Part shown: positions 24,953-33,225 of the stretch, piece by piece
Layout: each line of letters starts with the position of its first letter
How positions within the stretch are numbered: position 1 is the first letter of the stretch
From: Streptomyces angustmyceticus
GTDB taxonomy: Bacteria; Actinomycetota; Actinomycetes; Streptomycetales; Streptomycetaceae
Direction: 5' to 3'
Assembly: GCF_019933235.1 (NCBI RefSeq)
Contig: NZ_CP082945.1
Span: 5,121,501-5,185,500 of the forward strand
DNA: 64,000 nucleotides
Made by a program: the position numbers and the translations under genes
Notes under the pieces: generated by a model
The model's database searches: none
Told to the model about the DNA's origin: nothing
The model's input: the letters and a program-made list of their open reading frames with translations, nothing else

Positions 24953-26491
24953 TCAGAAGCGGGGGTCGGGGGTTTGGGACTCGATGAGTTCGACGGCTTC
25001 TTCCTTGGTGGCGACGGAGGGCGGGGAGCCCTCCAGGGGCTGCTGGGCGGTTTCCTTCATGCAGGCCACGGCGATGACGCCGACGAGGGCGGCGCCCATC
25101 GTGTAGTAGGCGGGGACCATGACGTTCTGGTGGAAGCCGTCCATGAGGGCGGTGATGACCAGGGGGGTGGTGCCGCCGAAGAGGGAGACGGCCAGGTTGT
25201 AGCCGATGGAGAGGGAGCCGTAGCGGACGTTGGTGGGGAAGAGGGCGGGGAGGGCGGCGGACATGGTGCCCAGCAGGCAGACCAGGGAGAGGCCGAGGAG
25301 GGCCATGCCGGCGATGACCGCGCCCAGGCTGCCCTGGTTGACCAGGAGGAAGGCCGGGATGGCGGTGACGAAGAAGCCGAGCATGCCGGCCATCAGGAGC
25401 GGCTTGCGGCCGTAGCGGTCGTTCAGCTTGCCGACGGTGCTGAGGACGCACATCAGGGCGATCATGGTGCCCAGGAGGATCAGCAGGCCGTGGGTCTCCT
25501 CGTAGTGGAGGGTGTCCGTCAGGTAGGTCGGCATGTACGACAGCAGCATGTAGTCGGCGATGTTGTAGGCGCCGACCAGGGCGATGCAGAGGATGAGGGT
25601 GGGCCACTGCTGGGCGAAGATCTCGCCGATCTTCTTCTTCGGGGCGTTCTCGGAGAGGTGGGAGAACTCGGCCTCGGCCTCGACGACGGAGCCGGTGGCG
25701 CTGTGCGTCTGGGCGGCCTCGAACTTCTGGAAGGCGGGGGTCTCGTCGAGCTTGACCCGCAGGTAGAGGCCCACCAGGCCGAGCGGGCCGGCGATCAGGA
25801 ACGGCAGGCGCCAGCCCCAGCTGTTCATCGCGGCGTCGCCGACGGTGGTGTTGAGCAGCAGCACGATGCCGGCGGCGCCGGTGTAGCCGATGAGGGTGCC
25901 CATCTCCAGGAAGCTGCCGTAGAAACCGCGCTTCTTGTCGGGGGCGTACTCGGCGATGAAGGTGGAGGCGCCGCCGTACTCGCCGCCGGTGGAGAAGCCC
26001 TGGACCAGGCGGAAGAGGATGAGCAGGGCCGGGGACCAGAAGCCGATGGCGGCGTAGGAGGGGATCAGGCCGATGCAGAAGGTGCCCAGCGCCATCATGA
26101 TCATGGTGAGGGCGAGGACCTTCTTGCGGCCGATCCGGTCGCCGAGGGGGCCGAAGTAGGCGCCGCCGAGGGGGCGTACGAGGAAGGCCACGGCGAAGGT
26201 CGCGAAGGACGACAGCAGGCTGGTGGTGTCGCTGCCGCCGGGGAAGAAGACCTTGCCGATGGTGACCGCGAGGTAACTGTAGATCCCGAAGTCGAACCAT
26301 TCCATGGCGTTGCCGAGTGCCGCGGCCTTGACGGCCCGCTTGACGACGCGTTCGTCGGTCACGGTGATGTCGGTGCGCCGCAGTTTGGGGTTCTTGCGCC
26401 GGGCGACGGCACGGAAGAGCACCCGGTGGCGCTTGAGCGCTTCCCGGTCCTGGTCGGGAGTGGGTTCTGCTTCGGTGCTGCCGGTCGGCAC
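24953..26491 (-). CDS. MFS metabolite:H+ symporter (MHS family, ProP-like)
   Basis: The 512-residue protein has 12 membrane segments of the MHS branch, which includes proline/betaine (ProP), shikimate and dicarboxylate carriers. Diagnostic motifs are ALGNAMEWFDFGIYSYLA in TM1, RPLGGAYFGPLGDRIGRKK in loop 2-3 and RLVQGFSTGGEYGGASTFI in TM5. A central loop with charged residues (TPAFQKFEAAQ, FSHLSENAPKKK) follows TM6. ProP-like osmolyte uptake is the best guess; substrate is unproven. I chose GTG 26491 because GAGAGGA sits 7 bases upstream; ATG 26521 is in frame but lacks such a site. Confidence 0.82.
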   Translation of the reverse strand: MPTGSTEAEPTPDQDREALKRHRVLFRAVARRKNPKLRRTDITVTDERVVKRAVKAAALGNAMEWFDFGIYSYLAVTIGKVFFPGGSDTTSLLSSFATFAVAFLVRPLGGAYFGPLGDRIGRKKVLALTMIMMALGTFCIGLIPSYAAIGFWSPALLILFRLVQGFSTGGEYGGASTFIAEYAPDKKRGFYGSFLEMGTLIGYTGAAGIVLLLNTTVGDAAMNSWGWRLPFLIAGPLGLVGLYLRVKLDETPAFQKFEAAQTHSATGSVVEAEAEFSHLSENAPKKKIGEIFAQQWPTLILCIALVGAYNIADYMLLSYMPTYLTDTLHYEETHGLLILLGTMIALMCVLSTVGKLNDRYGRKPLLMAGMLGFFVTAIPAFLLVNQGSLGAVIAGMALLGLSLVCLLGTMSAALPALFPTNVRYGSLSIGYNLAVSLFGGTTPLVITALMDGFHQNVMVPAYYTMGAALVGVIAVACMKETAQQPLEGSPPSVATKEEAVELIESQTPDPRF

Positions 26492-26836
26492 GAGGCGGTC
26501 CTCTCGGTCTGAACAGCGCATGGTGCGCGATGGGGAGATACGACTGGTGCGCCTGCGCAGTGGAGCGAGGATCCAAACCACTCTGGGGCGAGGAATCGGG
26601 ATACGTCACATGCGGCTGGGCCGTCCGGCCCACCGGGGCGGGTTTCGGCGGGGTCGGGGCGGGGCCGGCGCCAGGGGTGTGACGGGGCTTGTTACAGGAC
26701 TGGTACACAGCCGAGCGTTCACCGCAGCGTTCGGGCAATCACCCTGTGTCGGGGGTCCGGGAGAGTGGGGCCCCGGGCGCGGCATTCATGGGTGCTGGGC
26801 GGGGGTACGGGGCGTGGTCCCCGGAAGGAGATCGTG
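26492..26836. other. 345-bp divergent gap
   Basis: This region lies between the MHS transporter (minus) and the secreted-protein/histidine-kinase pair (plus). No ORF is supported. An AT-richer patch at about 26685-26710 (GGGCTTGTTACAGGACTGGTACAC) is the best promoter candidate for the plus-strand pair. GGAAGGAG at 26823-26830 is the ribosome-binding site of the next gene. Confidence 0.4.
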
Positions 26837-27343
26837 ATGACCGACCGCGAAAGGTCCCGCTGGGTCCGGGGGCGTACCGCGCTGGCGGCCTTTGTCGTGG
26901 TGACGGCGCTGGCGGCGGGCGGGGTGTGGTTCGGCCAGGCGTCGGACCGTGCCTCGGCGGTGGACGCCGCGCCGAAGACGTCGGCGGTGCAGGACGTGAA
27001 GGAGGACGCCAAGGAGCCGGGAGGGCTGCCGGGCGTCCGGGACTGCGGGATCGGCAAGCGGGCGGTCAAGCCGCATGTGATCAGATTGACCTGCGCGGAT
27101 GCGGGGATGGTGGCGACCGCGATCCAGTGGAAGGAATACGGGCCGCGCGAGGCGTACGGGGCGGGTGTGGTGCAGGTGGAGAAGACCGCCGCGGGGGCGG
27201 GCGGGGACGCGGGTTTCCCGGCGACCTTCCGGCTCTACGGGCCGAAGCCGGTGGACGGCACGCTGCTGTTCACCGGTCTCGAGGTGAGGTACGAGGGGTC
27301 GACGCCGCTCGGTGACACGACGGAGATGTACAACCTCGCGTGA
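26837..27343 (+). CDS. membrane-anchored or secreted protein coupled to a histidine kinase
   Basis: The 168-residue product has one N-terminal hydrophobic segment (TALAAFVVVTALAAGGVWF) that is a signal anchor or uncleaved signal. The exported part has two conserved Cys (RDCGIGK and LTCADAG), likely a disulfide, and a beta-rich fold (ATAIQWKEYGPREAYGAG). The stop TGA overlaps the kinase start (TGATG), so the two proteins are made together; a sensor-associated extracytoplasmic protein is plausible. Start ATG 26837 has GGAAGGAG 7 bases upstream; GTG 26834 is possible. No family recognised. Confidence 0.7.
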   Translation: MTDRERSRWVRGRTALAAFVVVTALAAGGVWFGQASDRASAVDAAPKTSAVQDVKEDAKEPGGLPGVRDCGIGKRAVKPHVIRLTCADAGMVATAIQWKEYGPREAYGAGVVQVEKTAAGAGGDAGFPATFRLYGPKPVDGTLLFTGLEVRYEGSTPLGDTTEMYNLA

Positions 27344-28623
27344 TGGGCATTCGAGGCCGGATCGCCCTGGCCATTTCCTGTATGACGGCGCTGGCCGTGG
27401 TGGTGCTGGGCTTCGCGGTGCACCACATAGCGGATGCGGAGCGCGAGCGGTCGGCTCGGGCGTATCAGGACGACCGGCTGAGTTCGGCGCTGCAGATCTA
27501 CGAGCGGGACGGCACGCTCGCGCTGGGCGCGCAGTTGGACGACGCGACGCTGCCGTCGCCGTTGCGCGACGCGGTGTTCAAGAACCGGTCGGGGACGTAT
27601 GTCAGCGGTGGTGAGGACCCGCGGGTGTGGGCGGCGACGGGGGTCGGCAACGACGCGGACAGCGCCCCGACGCGGTCGTTGTCGGTGTCGGCGCCGTATC
27701 CGGACGACGATCCGGCGGGGCGGGCGCTGAGCCGGGCGCTGCTGGTCGCGGGGTGCGGCACGGTCGTGCTGATGGCGGTGGTGTCGTGGTTCGTGGCGCA
27801 GCGGCTGTCGCGGCGGCTGCGGCTGAGTGCGGCGGCGGCGCGGCGGATCGCGGCGGGGGAGGCGCCGGACGCGGACGCGCTGGCGAGCAACGGCCGCGAC
27901 GAGGTGGCCGAGTTGGGCCGCAGTGTGCACCACATGGCGATGTCGCTGGCGGCCCAGGCGCAGGCGGAGCGGGAGTTCACCGCGGATGTGGCGCACGAGC
28001 TGCGGACGCCGGTGGCCGGGCTGGTGGCGGCCGCGGAGCTGCTGCCGCAGCCGCGGGCGGTGGAGCTGGTGCGCGACCGGGCGCAGGCGATGCGGCGGCT
28101 GGTGGAGGACCTGTTGGAGGTCTCGCGGCTGGACGCGGGGGTGGAGCGGGCGGATCTGGACGCCTGTGAGCTGCCGTCGCTGGTGCGCGGGATCGTGAAG
28201 CGGGCGGCGCGCCAGCGCGGGGTGGACGAGGTGTCGGTGACCGTGGAGGGGGAGCCGCGGATCGTGGAGACGGACCGGCGGCGGGTGGAGCGGGTGCTGG
28301 TGAACCTGCTGGCGAACGCGGCCAAGCACGGCCGGCCGCCGATCGAGGTGGTGGTCGCGGGCTCGCGGATCGTGGTGCGCGATCACGGTCCGGGCTATCC
28401 GGCGGAGCTGTGCGCGGAGGGGCCGCGGCGGTTCCGTACGGCGGCACCGGAGCGGGGGACCGGGCACGGCCTGGGGCTGACGATCGCGGCCGGCCAGGCG
28501 GATGTGCTGGGCGCCCGGCTGGACTTCGGCACCGCCGCGGAGGGCGGCGCCGAAGCCGTGCTGGAGTTGCCGGACCATACGACGGCGGTTCCGGAGACCT
28601 CGGCTACAGCCCCAGGTCCTTGA
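27343..28623 (+). CDS. orphan sensor histidine kinase
   Basis: The 426-residue kinase has TM1 (LAISCMTALAVVVLGFAV), a periplasmic domain of about 100 residues, TM2 (LLVAGCGTVVLMAVVSWFV), a HAMP linker, the HisKA box with His218 (ADVAHELRTPVAG) and an HATPase domain with N-box LVNLLANAAKHG, G1 VVRDHGPGY and G2 GTGHGLGLTIA. It is complete and should autophosphorylate. No response regulator lies nearby. The upstream secreted protein is translationally coupled and may be its sensor partner. Its last 20 bases overlap the convergent bcp gene. Confidence 0.88.
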   Translation: MGIRGRIALAISCMTALAVVVLGFAVHHIADAERERSARAYQDDRLSSALQIYERDGTLALGAQLDDATLPSPLRDAVFKNRSGTYVSGGEDPRVWAATGVGNDADSAPTRSLSVSAPYPDDDPAGRALSRALLVAGCGTVVLMAVVSWFVAQRLSRRLRLSAAAARRIAAGEAPDADALASNGRDEVAELGRSVHHMAMSLAAQAQAEREFTADVAHELRTPVAGLVAAAELLPQPRAVELVRDRAQAMRRLVEDLLEVSRLDAGVERADLDACELPSLVRGIVKRAARQRGVDEVSVTVEGEPRIVETDRRRVERVLVNLLANAAKHGRPPIEVVVAGSRIVVRDHGPGYPAELCAEGPRRFRTAAPERGTGHGLGLTIAAGQADVLGARLDFGTAAEGGAEAVLELPDHTTAVPETSATAPGP

Positions 28624-29071
28624 TGATCTTGGCGACGTGGCCGGTGGCCTTGACGTTGTAGAGGGCGCGTTCGACCTTGCCCTCCTCGTCGACGATGACG
28701 GTGGAGCGGATGACGCCGGTGACGGTCTTGCCGTAGAGCTTCTTCTCGCCGAAGGCGCCGTACGCCTCCAGGACCGTCTTGTCGGGGTCGCCGAGGAGGG
28801 TGACCTTGAGTTCTTCCTTCTCGCGGAACGTGGCGAGCTTCTCCGGCTTGTCGGGGGAGATGCCGATGACGTCGTAGCCGTGTCCGGCGAGGAAGTCGAG
28901 GTTGTCGGTGAAGTCGCACGCCTGCTTGGTGCAGCCGGGGGTCAGGGCGGCCGGGTAGAAGTAGACGATGACCTTGCGGCCCTGGTGGTCGGCGAGCGAG
29001 ACCTGCTTGCCGTCCGCGTCGGGCAGGGTGAAGGCGGGGGCGGTGTCGCCGGGCTGCAGTCGCTCGCTCAT
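28604..29071 (-). CDS. bcp: thioredoxin-dependent peroxiredoxin Bcp
   Basis: Bcp reduces hydroperoxides with thioredoxin as electron donor. The 155-residue protein is of atypical 2-Cys type: peroxidatic Cys47 in LTPGCTKQACDF and resolving Cys52 five residues on. The AhpC/TSA fold is intact (FTLPDADGKQVSLAD, VIVYFYP, VIGISPDKPEKLATF, RSTVIVDEEGKV). AAGGAGA precedes ATG 29071. The 3' end overlaps the histidine kinase gene by 20 bases in antisense. Confidence 0.93.
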   Translation of the reverse strand: MSERLQPGDTAPAFTLPDADGKQVSLADHQGRKVIVYFYPAALTPGCTKQACDFTDNLDFLAGHGYDVIGISPDKPEKLATFREKEELKVTLLGDPDKTVLEAYGAFGEKKLYGKTVTGVIRSTVIVDEEGKVERALYNVKATGHVAKIIKDLGL

Positions 29072-29297
29072 GGCTCTCCTTGGTGTGGGTCCGTACGCCC
29101 CCGACATTAGCCAGCCGGCGCGGGGAACGGTGCCGGGGGCGCCTCGGCGGGCGAAACGGGGGTGCTGTGGGGCGCAGGGGGGCGTGAGCTGACAGACTGT
29201 CCATCACGAATCGGCAGTCAGCCAGGTGGGCCGGTTCCGTACGGGGCCTCGTGCCCGGCCCTCGTACGCATCGGCGCGAGACGACGGAGGCAGCGCG

Positions 29298-29615
29298 GTG
29301 GCGGAAGCCAGGACCCCGGCGCAGATCGAGGCGGACATCATCCGCAGGCGGCAGGAGCTCGCCGTCACGCTCGACGAGATCGGTGTGCGGCTGCACCCGA
29401 AAACGATCATGGATGACGCCAAGGCCAGGGCGGCGGCGGCCGTGGACCGTACGGCGGGGCGGGCGTATGTGGCCGCCAACCGCGCGGTCTCGGACGTGCG
29501 GGCCCAGCTGGTGTCGGAGGACGGGGCGCCGCGGCTGGAGCGGATCGTTCCGGTGGCGCTGGTCGGCGTGGCCGTGGTCGGTCTGCTGACGCTGCGCTCC
29601 CGGCGCCGCCGCTGA
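29298..29615 (+). CDS. DUF3618 membrane-anchored protein
   Basis: The 105-residue protein has the DUF3618 motif TPAQIEADIIRRRQELAVTL-DEI near the N-terminus, an amphipathic central helix and one C-terminal membrane segment (IVPVALVGVAVVGLLTL) ending in a polybasic RSRRRR tail. Such proteins often accompany phage-holin-like and envelope stress proteins, but no such partner is next to it here. GTG 29298 with GGAGG 7 bases upstream is preferred over an upstream GTG at 29226. Confidence 0.75.
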   Translation: MAEARTPAQIEADIIRRRQELAVTLDEIGVRLHPKTIMDDAKARAAAAVDRTAGRAYVAANRAVSDVRAQLVSEDGAPRLERIVPVALVGVAVVGLLTLRSRRRR

Positions 29616-29708
29616 GTCCGGTCCGCCGGATGGCGCACCGGCCCCGGCGGACCGCCGGGGGCCGGGCCCGGGGCGGCCCGCGGTGCCTCCGGGGCGCCGC
29701 CGGGCAGG

Positions 29709-29714
29709 TACGGT
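29709..29714 (+). promoter_or_regulatory. -10 element of a probable leaderless promoter of the GroES-like gene
   Basis: TACGGT ends 6 bases before GTG 29721; no ribosome-binding site lies between. Confidence 0.5.
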
Positions 29715-29720
29715 CATGCC

Positions 29721-30071
29721 GTGAGCCCGAATAACGCCAAGGACACCCACGACAAGCTGCCGATCCGGATGCTGCACGACCGCGTGCTGGTCCGGACGGA
29801 CATCCCCGAGGGCGAGCGTCGCTCGTCGGGGGGCATCGTCATTCCCGCGACCGCGGCGGTCGGCCGCCGCCTGGCCTGGGCCGAGGTGGTGGCGGTCGGG
29901 CAGAACGTGCGGACCGTCGAGGTGGGGGACCGGGTGCTGTACGACCCGGAGGACCGGGCCGAGGTCGAGGTGCGCGGGGTGGCGTACGTGCTGATGCGCG
30001 AGCGTGATCTGCACGCGGTGGCCGCGGAGCGCCTGGAGGGCGCGGAGGACGCGACCGGGCTGTACCTGTAG
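29721..30071 (+). CDS. GroES-like co-chaperonin
   Basis: The 116-residue protein is a divergent Cpn10. It has IRMLHDRVLVRTDIPEGERRSS, where canonical GroES has I.PLGDRVLV, a mobile-loop segment SSGGIVIPATAAVG and AEVVAVGQNVRTVEVGDRVLY, then YVLMRERDLHAV. The mobile loop keeps the hydrophobic IVIP that docks to GroEL. No groEL is adjacent, so it is a stand-alone paralogue. The start is GTG 29721, probably leaderless. It ends in an unusual decamer repeat array. Confidence 0.82.
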   Translation: MSPNNAKDTHDKLPIRMLHDRVLVRTDIPEGERRSSGGIVIPATAAVGRRLAWAEVVAVGQNVRTVEVGDRVLYDPEDRAEVEVRGVAYVLMRERDLHAVAAERLEGAEDATGLYL

Positions 30072-30110
30072 GCGCCTGTAGGTACCGGTAGATATCGGTA
30101 GGTATCGGTA
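30061..30110 (+). repeat. tandem decamer array at the end of the GroES-like gene
   Basis: Five consecutive 10-mers ending in GTA run from the last codons of the GroES-like gene into the 3' region: TGTACCTGTA, GGCGCCTGTA, GGTACCGGTA, GATATCGGTA and GGTATCGGTA. The last three differ at one or two positions. The array is AT-richer than its surroundings. Confidence 0.7.
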
Positions 30111-30119
30111 GTTCTGAAG

Positions 30120-30156
30120 GCCGCGGGGCCGCGCCATGGTGGTGCGGGCCCGCGGC
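30120..30156 (+). terminator. terminator hairpin after the GroES-like gene
   Basis: A 13-bp inverted repeat with one mismatch (30120-30132 with 30144-30156) lies just after the decamer array. It separates the GroES-like gene from the guanidine riboswitch transcript. Confidence 0.6.
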
Positions 30157-30242
30157 TCCCTTCTGCGGGCGGGCCCCGGGGTCCGTCGGGCGGTGACCGG
30201 GGTCACCGCCCGTTTCGCCGCCCTTTGCTAGCCTCGGGACCA

Positions 30243-30283
30243 CCCGACGAGACGCGCCGTACCGGGTCAGGACAAGACGACGC
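30243..30283 (+). promoter_or_regulatory. guanidine-III riboswitch aptamer (ykkC-III)
   Basis: The 41-nt segment matches the guanidine-III class: CCCGACGAG at the 5' end, GCGCCGTA, then CGGGTCAGGACAAGACG. The 5' CCCG pairs with the CGGG after GTA to close the pseudoknot, a covarying version of the CCGG/CCGG pair I remember for the Thermobifida form. The conserved ACGA and GGACAAGACG that build the guanidinium pocket are intact. One C-A mismatch is predicted in P2. The Shine-Dalgarno of the exporter gene begins 22 bases downstream, so control of translation is likely, with guanidine turning expression on. Confidence 0.88.
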
Positions 30284-30316
30284 ACCCCTGTTGAAGCTCT
30301 TTCACGGAGGTGCCCC

Positions 30317-30637
30317 ATGGCATGGATCCTGCTCCTGGTCGCCGGGCTGCTGGAGGTCGGCTGGTCGGTCGGGATGACGTACACCGACGGCTTCACCCGG
30401 CTGTGGCCCAGCGTGTTCACCGGCGCGGGCATCGTCGCCAGCATGCTGCTGCTCTCGTACGCGGCCCGGACCCTGCCGATCGGCACCGCCTACGGCGTGT
30501 GGGTCGGCATCGGGGCGGCCGGCGCGGCGGTGCTCGGCATGACGGTGCTGGGCGAGCCGGCCACCGCGGCCCGGATCTTCTTCATCTGCCTGCTGCTGGT
30601 GGCGGTGGTCGGCCTCAAGGCGACGTCGGGGCACTGA
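30317..30637 (+). CDS. sugE: SMR-family guanidinium exporter (Gdx/SugE type)
   Basis: The 106-residue, four-helix protein is a small multidrug resistance family member. The essential carboxylate Glu13 is in GLLEVGWSVGMTY, which carries the Gdx-type Trp16, and the family GTAYGVWVGIGAAGA is present in TM3. The guanidine-III riboswitch directly upstream supports export of guanidinium in exchange for protons as its job rather than quaternary-ammonium drug resistance. GGAGG lies 6 bases before ATG 30317. It stands alone on its transcript. Confidence 0.92.
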   Translation: MAWILLLVAGLLEVGWSVGMTYTDGFTRLWPSVFTGAGIVASMLLLSYAARTLPIGTAYGVWVGIGAAGAAVLGMTVLGEPATAARIFFICLLLVAVVGLKATSGH

Positions 30638-30730
30638 GGGGCACTGACAGGGCGCGGCGAGGGCGGGGCGCGGTGCGGGCGGGCCGCCCCGGCCCGCCCG
30701 CCGTGCGGCCGGGGCGGCTTCCCCGGCCGG

Positions 30731-32935
30731 CTAGCCCCCGCCGCCCCACCGCCACCGCAGCCGCTGTTCCAGGTCGTCGCTCTGCGGCTCGAACGTCGGG
30801 ACGTCGTTGGTGGGCTCGGCGGTCGGCGTGGGCTCGGCCGGGGAGGTGGGGGCGGTCGGTCCGCCGGTCGGGCGGGTCGGGCCGCCGGGGGTCGGCGTGG
30901 GGGCGCCGGGGGAGTCGCTCGGGCCGGCGGACGGGGAGCCGGACTCGTCGGGCGAGGCCGAGTCGCTGCCGGACGGCGAGGGCGAGGCGGACTCGGCGCC
31001 CTCCTCCAGGCGCAGGCTGAAGTCGCGGACCGGGCGGCCCTTCAGCGCGGCCGCGGTGTAGTCGGCCCAGATCTGGGCGGGGTAGTCGCCGCCGTTGACG
31101 CGCGCCAGGCCCCCGGCTCCGTACAGGGGCTCCTGCGCGGCGCTCTCGGGGTTCTGGCCGAGTACCGCGACGACGGTGGCGAGGTCGGGGGTGTAGCCGG
31201 CGAACCAGGCGGCCTTGTCGTCCTCGGCGGTGCCGGTCTTGCCGGCCGCGGGCCGACCGGCGCCCTGGGCGGCGGTGCCGGTGCCGCCGTCGACGACGCT
31301 GCGCAGGATCGAGGTGGTGGTGTCGGCGGCGGTCCGCGGGACGGCGGTGGTCTCCTCGCGTTCGGGCAGCTCGACGGCCTCCTCGTTCCTGGTGACCTTG
31401 TCGACCAGGGAGTACGGGCGGTGGGTGCCGTGGTGGGCGAGGGTGGCGTAGACCTGGGTCATGTCCAGGACGCTGGGGGTGGCGGTGCCCAGCGAGATCG
31501 CGCCCTGGGAGGAGGCGAGGCTGGGGGTGTCGGCGGGGATGCCCAGGTCGACGGCGGTGGCCTTGACCTTGGCGGGGCCGACGTCGATGCCCATCTGGGC
31601 GTACACGGCGTTGACGGACTTGTCGGTGGCCTCGCTGACGGTGATCGGGCCGTAGGAGCGGTCGTCCTCGTTGGCGGGCGCGAAGCCGGTGCGGGTGCCG
31701 TGGTTGACCGTCATCCGCTTGTTGGTGCCGTCGTAGACGGTGTTGGGGGTGATCCGCTCGCCGTTCTGGGTGGTGGCGTCGTTCTGCACGGCGGAGGCGA
31801 AGACGATCGGCTTGAAGGTGGAGCCGACCTGGTAGTCCCGGCGGGTGGCGCTGTTGACGAACTGTCTGGCGTAGTCGATGCCGCCGTAGAGGGCGACGAC
31901 CCGGCCGCTGGCGGGGTCGATGGAGGCGCCGCCGGCCCGGACGCAGCGGTCCACCTTCCGGGAGTCGTCGAGGCGGTCCATCAGGCGGGTGTTGACCGCT
32001 TTGACGAGGGCGTTCTGGCGCTTCTTGCCGATGGTGGTGGTGATGCGGTAGCCGCCGGCCCGCAGGGTGTCCTCGTCGAGGATCCGGTGGTCGACGAGGT
32101 AGTCCTTGACCGCCTCGACGAGGTAGCCGCGCTGGCCGGACAGGCCCGCCGAGGGCTTGGCGGGCCGGGGCATGGGGAACTCCAGCGCGGCCCGGTCGGC
32201 CTGGCTGAGCCACTTCTGCTTGACCATGCCGTCCAGGACGTAGTTCCAGCGCGCCAGCACCCGTGCGCGGTTCGCGGGGCGGGCGGTGATGTCGTAGGCG
32301 CTGGGGGCGTTGAGGAGGGTGGCGAGGTAGGCGCCCTGGGCGGTGGTCAGCTGCTCGGCGTTGCGGCCGTAGTAGGACTGGGCGGCGGCCTGGATGCCGT
32401 AGGCGTTGCGGCCGTAGTAGCTGGAGTTGAGGTAGCCCTCCAGGATGTTGTCCTTGCTCACCTCGCGGTCCAGCTTGATGGCGATGAAGAACTCCTTGGC
32501 CTTGCGGGTGACGGTCTGTTCCTGGCCGAGGTAGTAGTTCTTCACGTACTGCTGGGTGATGGTGGAGCCGGACTGCTTGCCCTTGCCGGTCACGGTGTTC
32601 CAGGCGGCGCGGAGCATCGCGGCGGGGTCGACCGCGGACTCGGCGTAGAAGTCGCGGTCCTCGGCGGCGAGCACCGCCTGCTGGACGGATTTCGGGACGT
32701 GGCCGAGGGTGACGTTCTGCCGGTTGACCTCGCCGTCGCGGGCCAGCTCCGAGCCGTCGGAGTAGAGGTAGACGGTGCTCTGGGCCTTGGCGGCGCTGTT
32801 GGCCGGCGGGATCCCGACGAGCAGATAGCCGGTGACCAGCCCGCCGATGATGAGCAGCAGGAAGAGCAGCACGGTGCCCAGCACCGTGCGCCAGGTGGGG
32901 AGGACACGGCGCCAGCCTGTGCGTTGTCCGCTCAT
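30731..32935 (-). CDS. bifunctional penicillin-binding protein (class A, PonA-like)
   Basis: The 734-residue peptidoglycan synthase has one N-terminal membrane anchor (VLGTVLLFLLLIIGGLVTGY). The glycosyltransferase-51 domain has catalytic Glu92 in AAEDRDFY and QSGSTITQQYVKN. The transpeptidase domain has nucleophile Ser372 in GSTFKP, SVN in the second motif and KTG in AAGKTGTAED. A disordered, Ser/Pro/Thr-rich tail (about residues 620-720) ends the protein on the outside. All catalytic motifs are present. The ATG at 32935 has AGGAG 11 bases upstream. Position next to exporter genes tells nothing on its own; it likely serves vegetative or sporulation wall growth. Confidence 0.93.
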   Translation of the reverse strand: MSGQRTGWRRVLPTWRTVLGTVLLFLLLIIGGLVTGYLLVGIPPANSAAKAQSTVYLYSDGSELARDGEVNRQNVTLGHVPKSVQQAVLAAEDRDFYAESAVDPAAMLRAAWNTVTGKGKQSGSTITQQYVKNYYLGQEQTVTRKAKEFFIAIKLDREVSKDNILEGYLNSSYYGRNAYGIQAAAQSYYGRNAEQLTTAQGAYLATLLNAPSAYDITARPANRARVLARWNYVLDGMVKQKWLSQADRAALEFPMPRPAKPSAGLSGQRGYLVEAVKDYLVDHRILDEDTLRAGGYRITTTIGKKRQNALVKAVNTRLMDRLDDSRKVDRCVRAGGASIDPASGRVVALYGGIDYARQFVNSATRRDYQVGSTFKPIVFASAVQNDATTQNGERITPNTVYDGTNKRMTVNHGTRTGFAPANEDDRSYGPITVSEATDKSVNAVYAQMGIDVGPAKVKATAVDLGIPADTPSLASSQGAISLGTATPSVLDMTQVYATLAHHGTHRPYSLVDKVTRNEEAVELPEREETTAVPRTAADTTTSILRSVVDGGTGTAAQGAGRPAAGKTGTAEDDKAAWFAGYTPDLATVVAVLGQNPESAAQEPLYGAGGLARVNGGDYPAQIWADYTAAALKGRPVRDFSLRLEEGAESASPSPSGSDSASPDESGSPSAGPSDSPGAPTPTPGGPTRPTGGPTAPTSPAEPTPTAEPTNDVPTFEPQSDDLEQRLRWRWGGGG

Positions 32936-33170
32936 ATGGGTCAGGACTCCTGGGCCGCCGCCGGAGGTTGTACCGCGACGGTCGTGTCGTGTCGGGGGAT
33001 TCGCGCGGTGCGCCGCAAGAGCAACTGCCGCCCGCCCGGAAACTCTCGCATCCCGGTCCCCGGTCAGGCGGGGTGGCGCGCACCGAAGTCCGCGAGCCGA
33101 CCGGCCGAACGGCGCCCATGGCTCACCCGAAGCGGTGATAAAGCGATGGCGGGTCGCCGTGCTCCGGGCC

Positions 33171-33176
33171 TAGGCT
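33171..33176 (+). promoter_or_regulatory. -10 element upstream of the ABC-2 exporter operon
   Basis: TAGGCT lies 50 bases before the first permease GTG. The surrounding 290 bases between the divergent PBP and permease genes show no other structure. Confidence 0.35.
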
Positions 33177-33225
33177 CCGGTGCTTTGGCCGTCCGACGAC
33201 AACGGGGCGGACAACGAGGCCGGGG

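Noticed and set aside
30165..30316. Guanidine-I or guanidine-II riboswitch
   Set aside because: The conserved cores of those classes are absent; the sequence fits class III.
30615..33119. Long alternative frame over the PBP gene
   Set aside because: Composition is Arg/Pro/Gly low complexity and the catalytic PBP motifs are all in the other frame.
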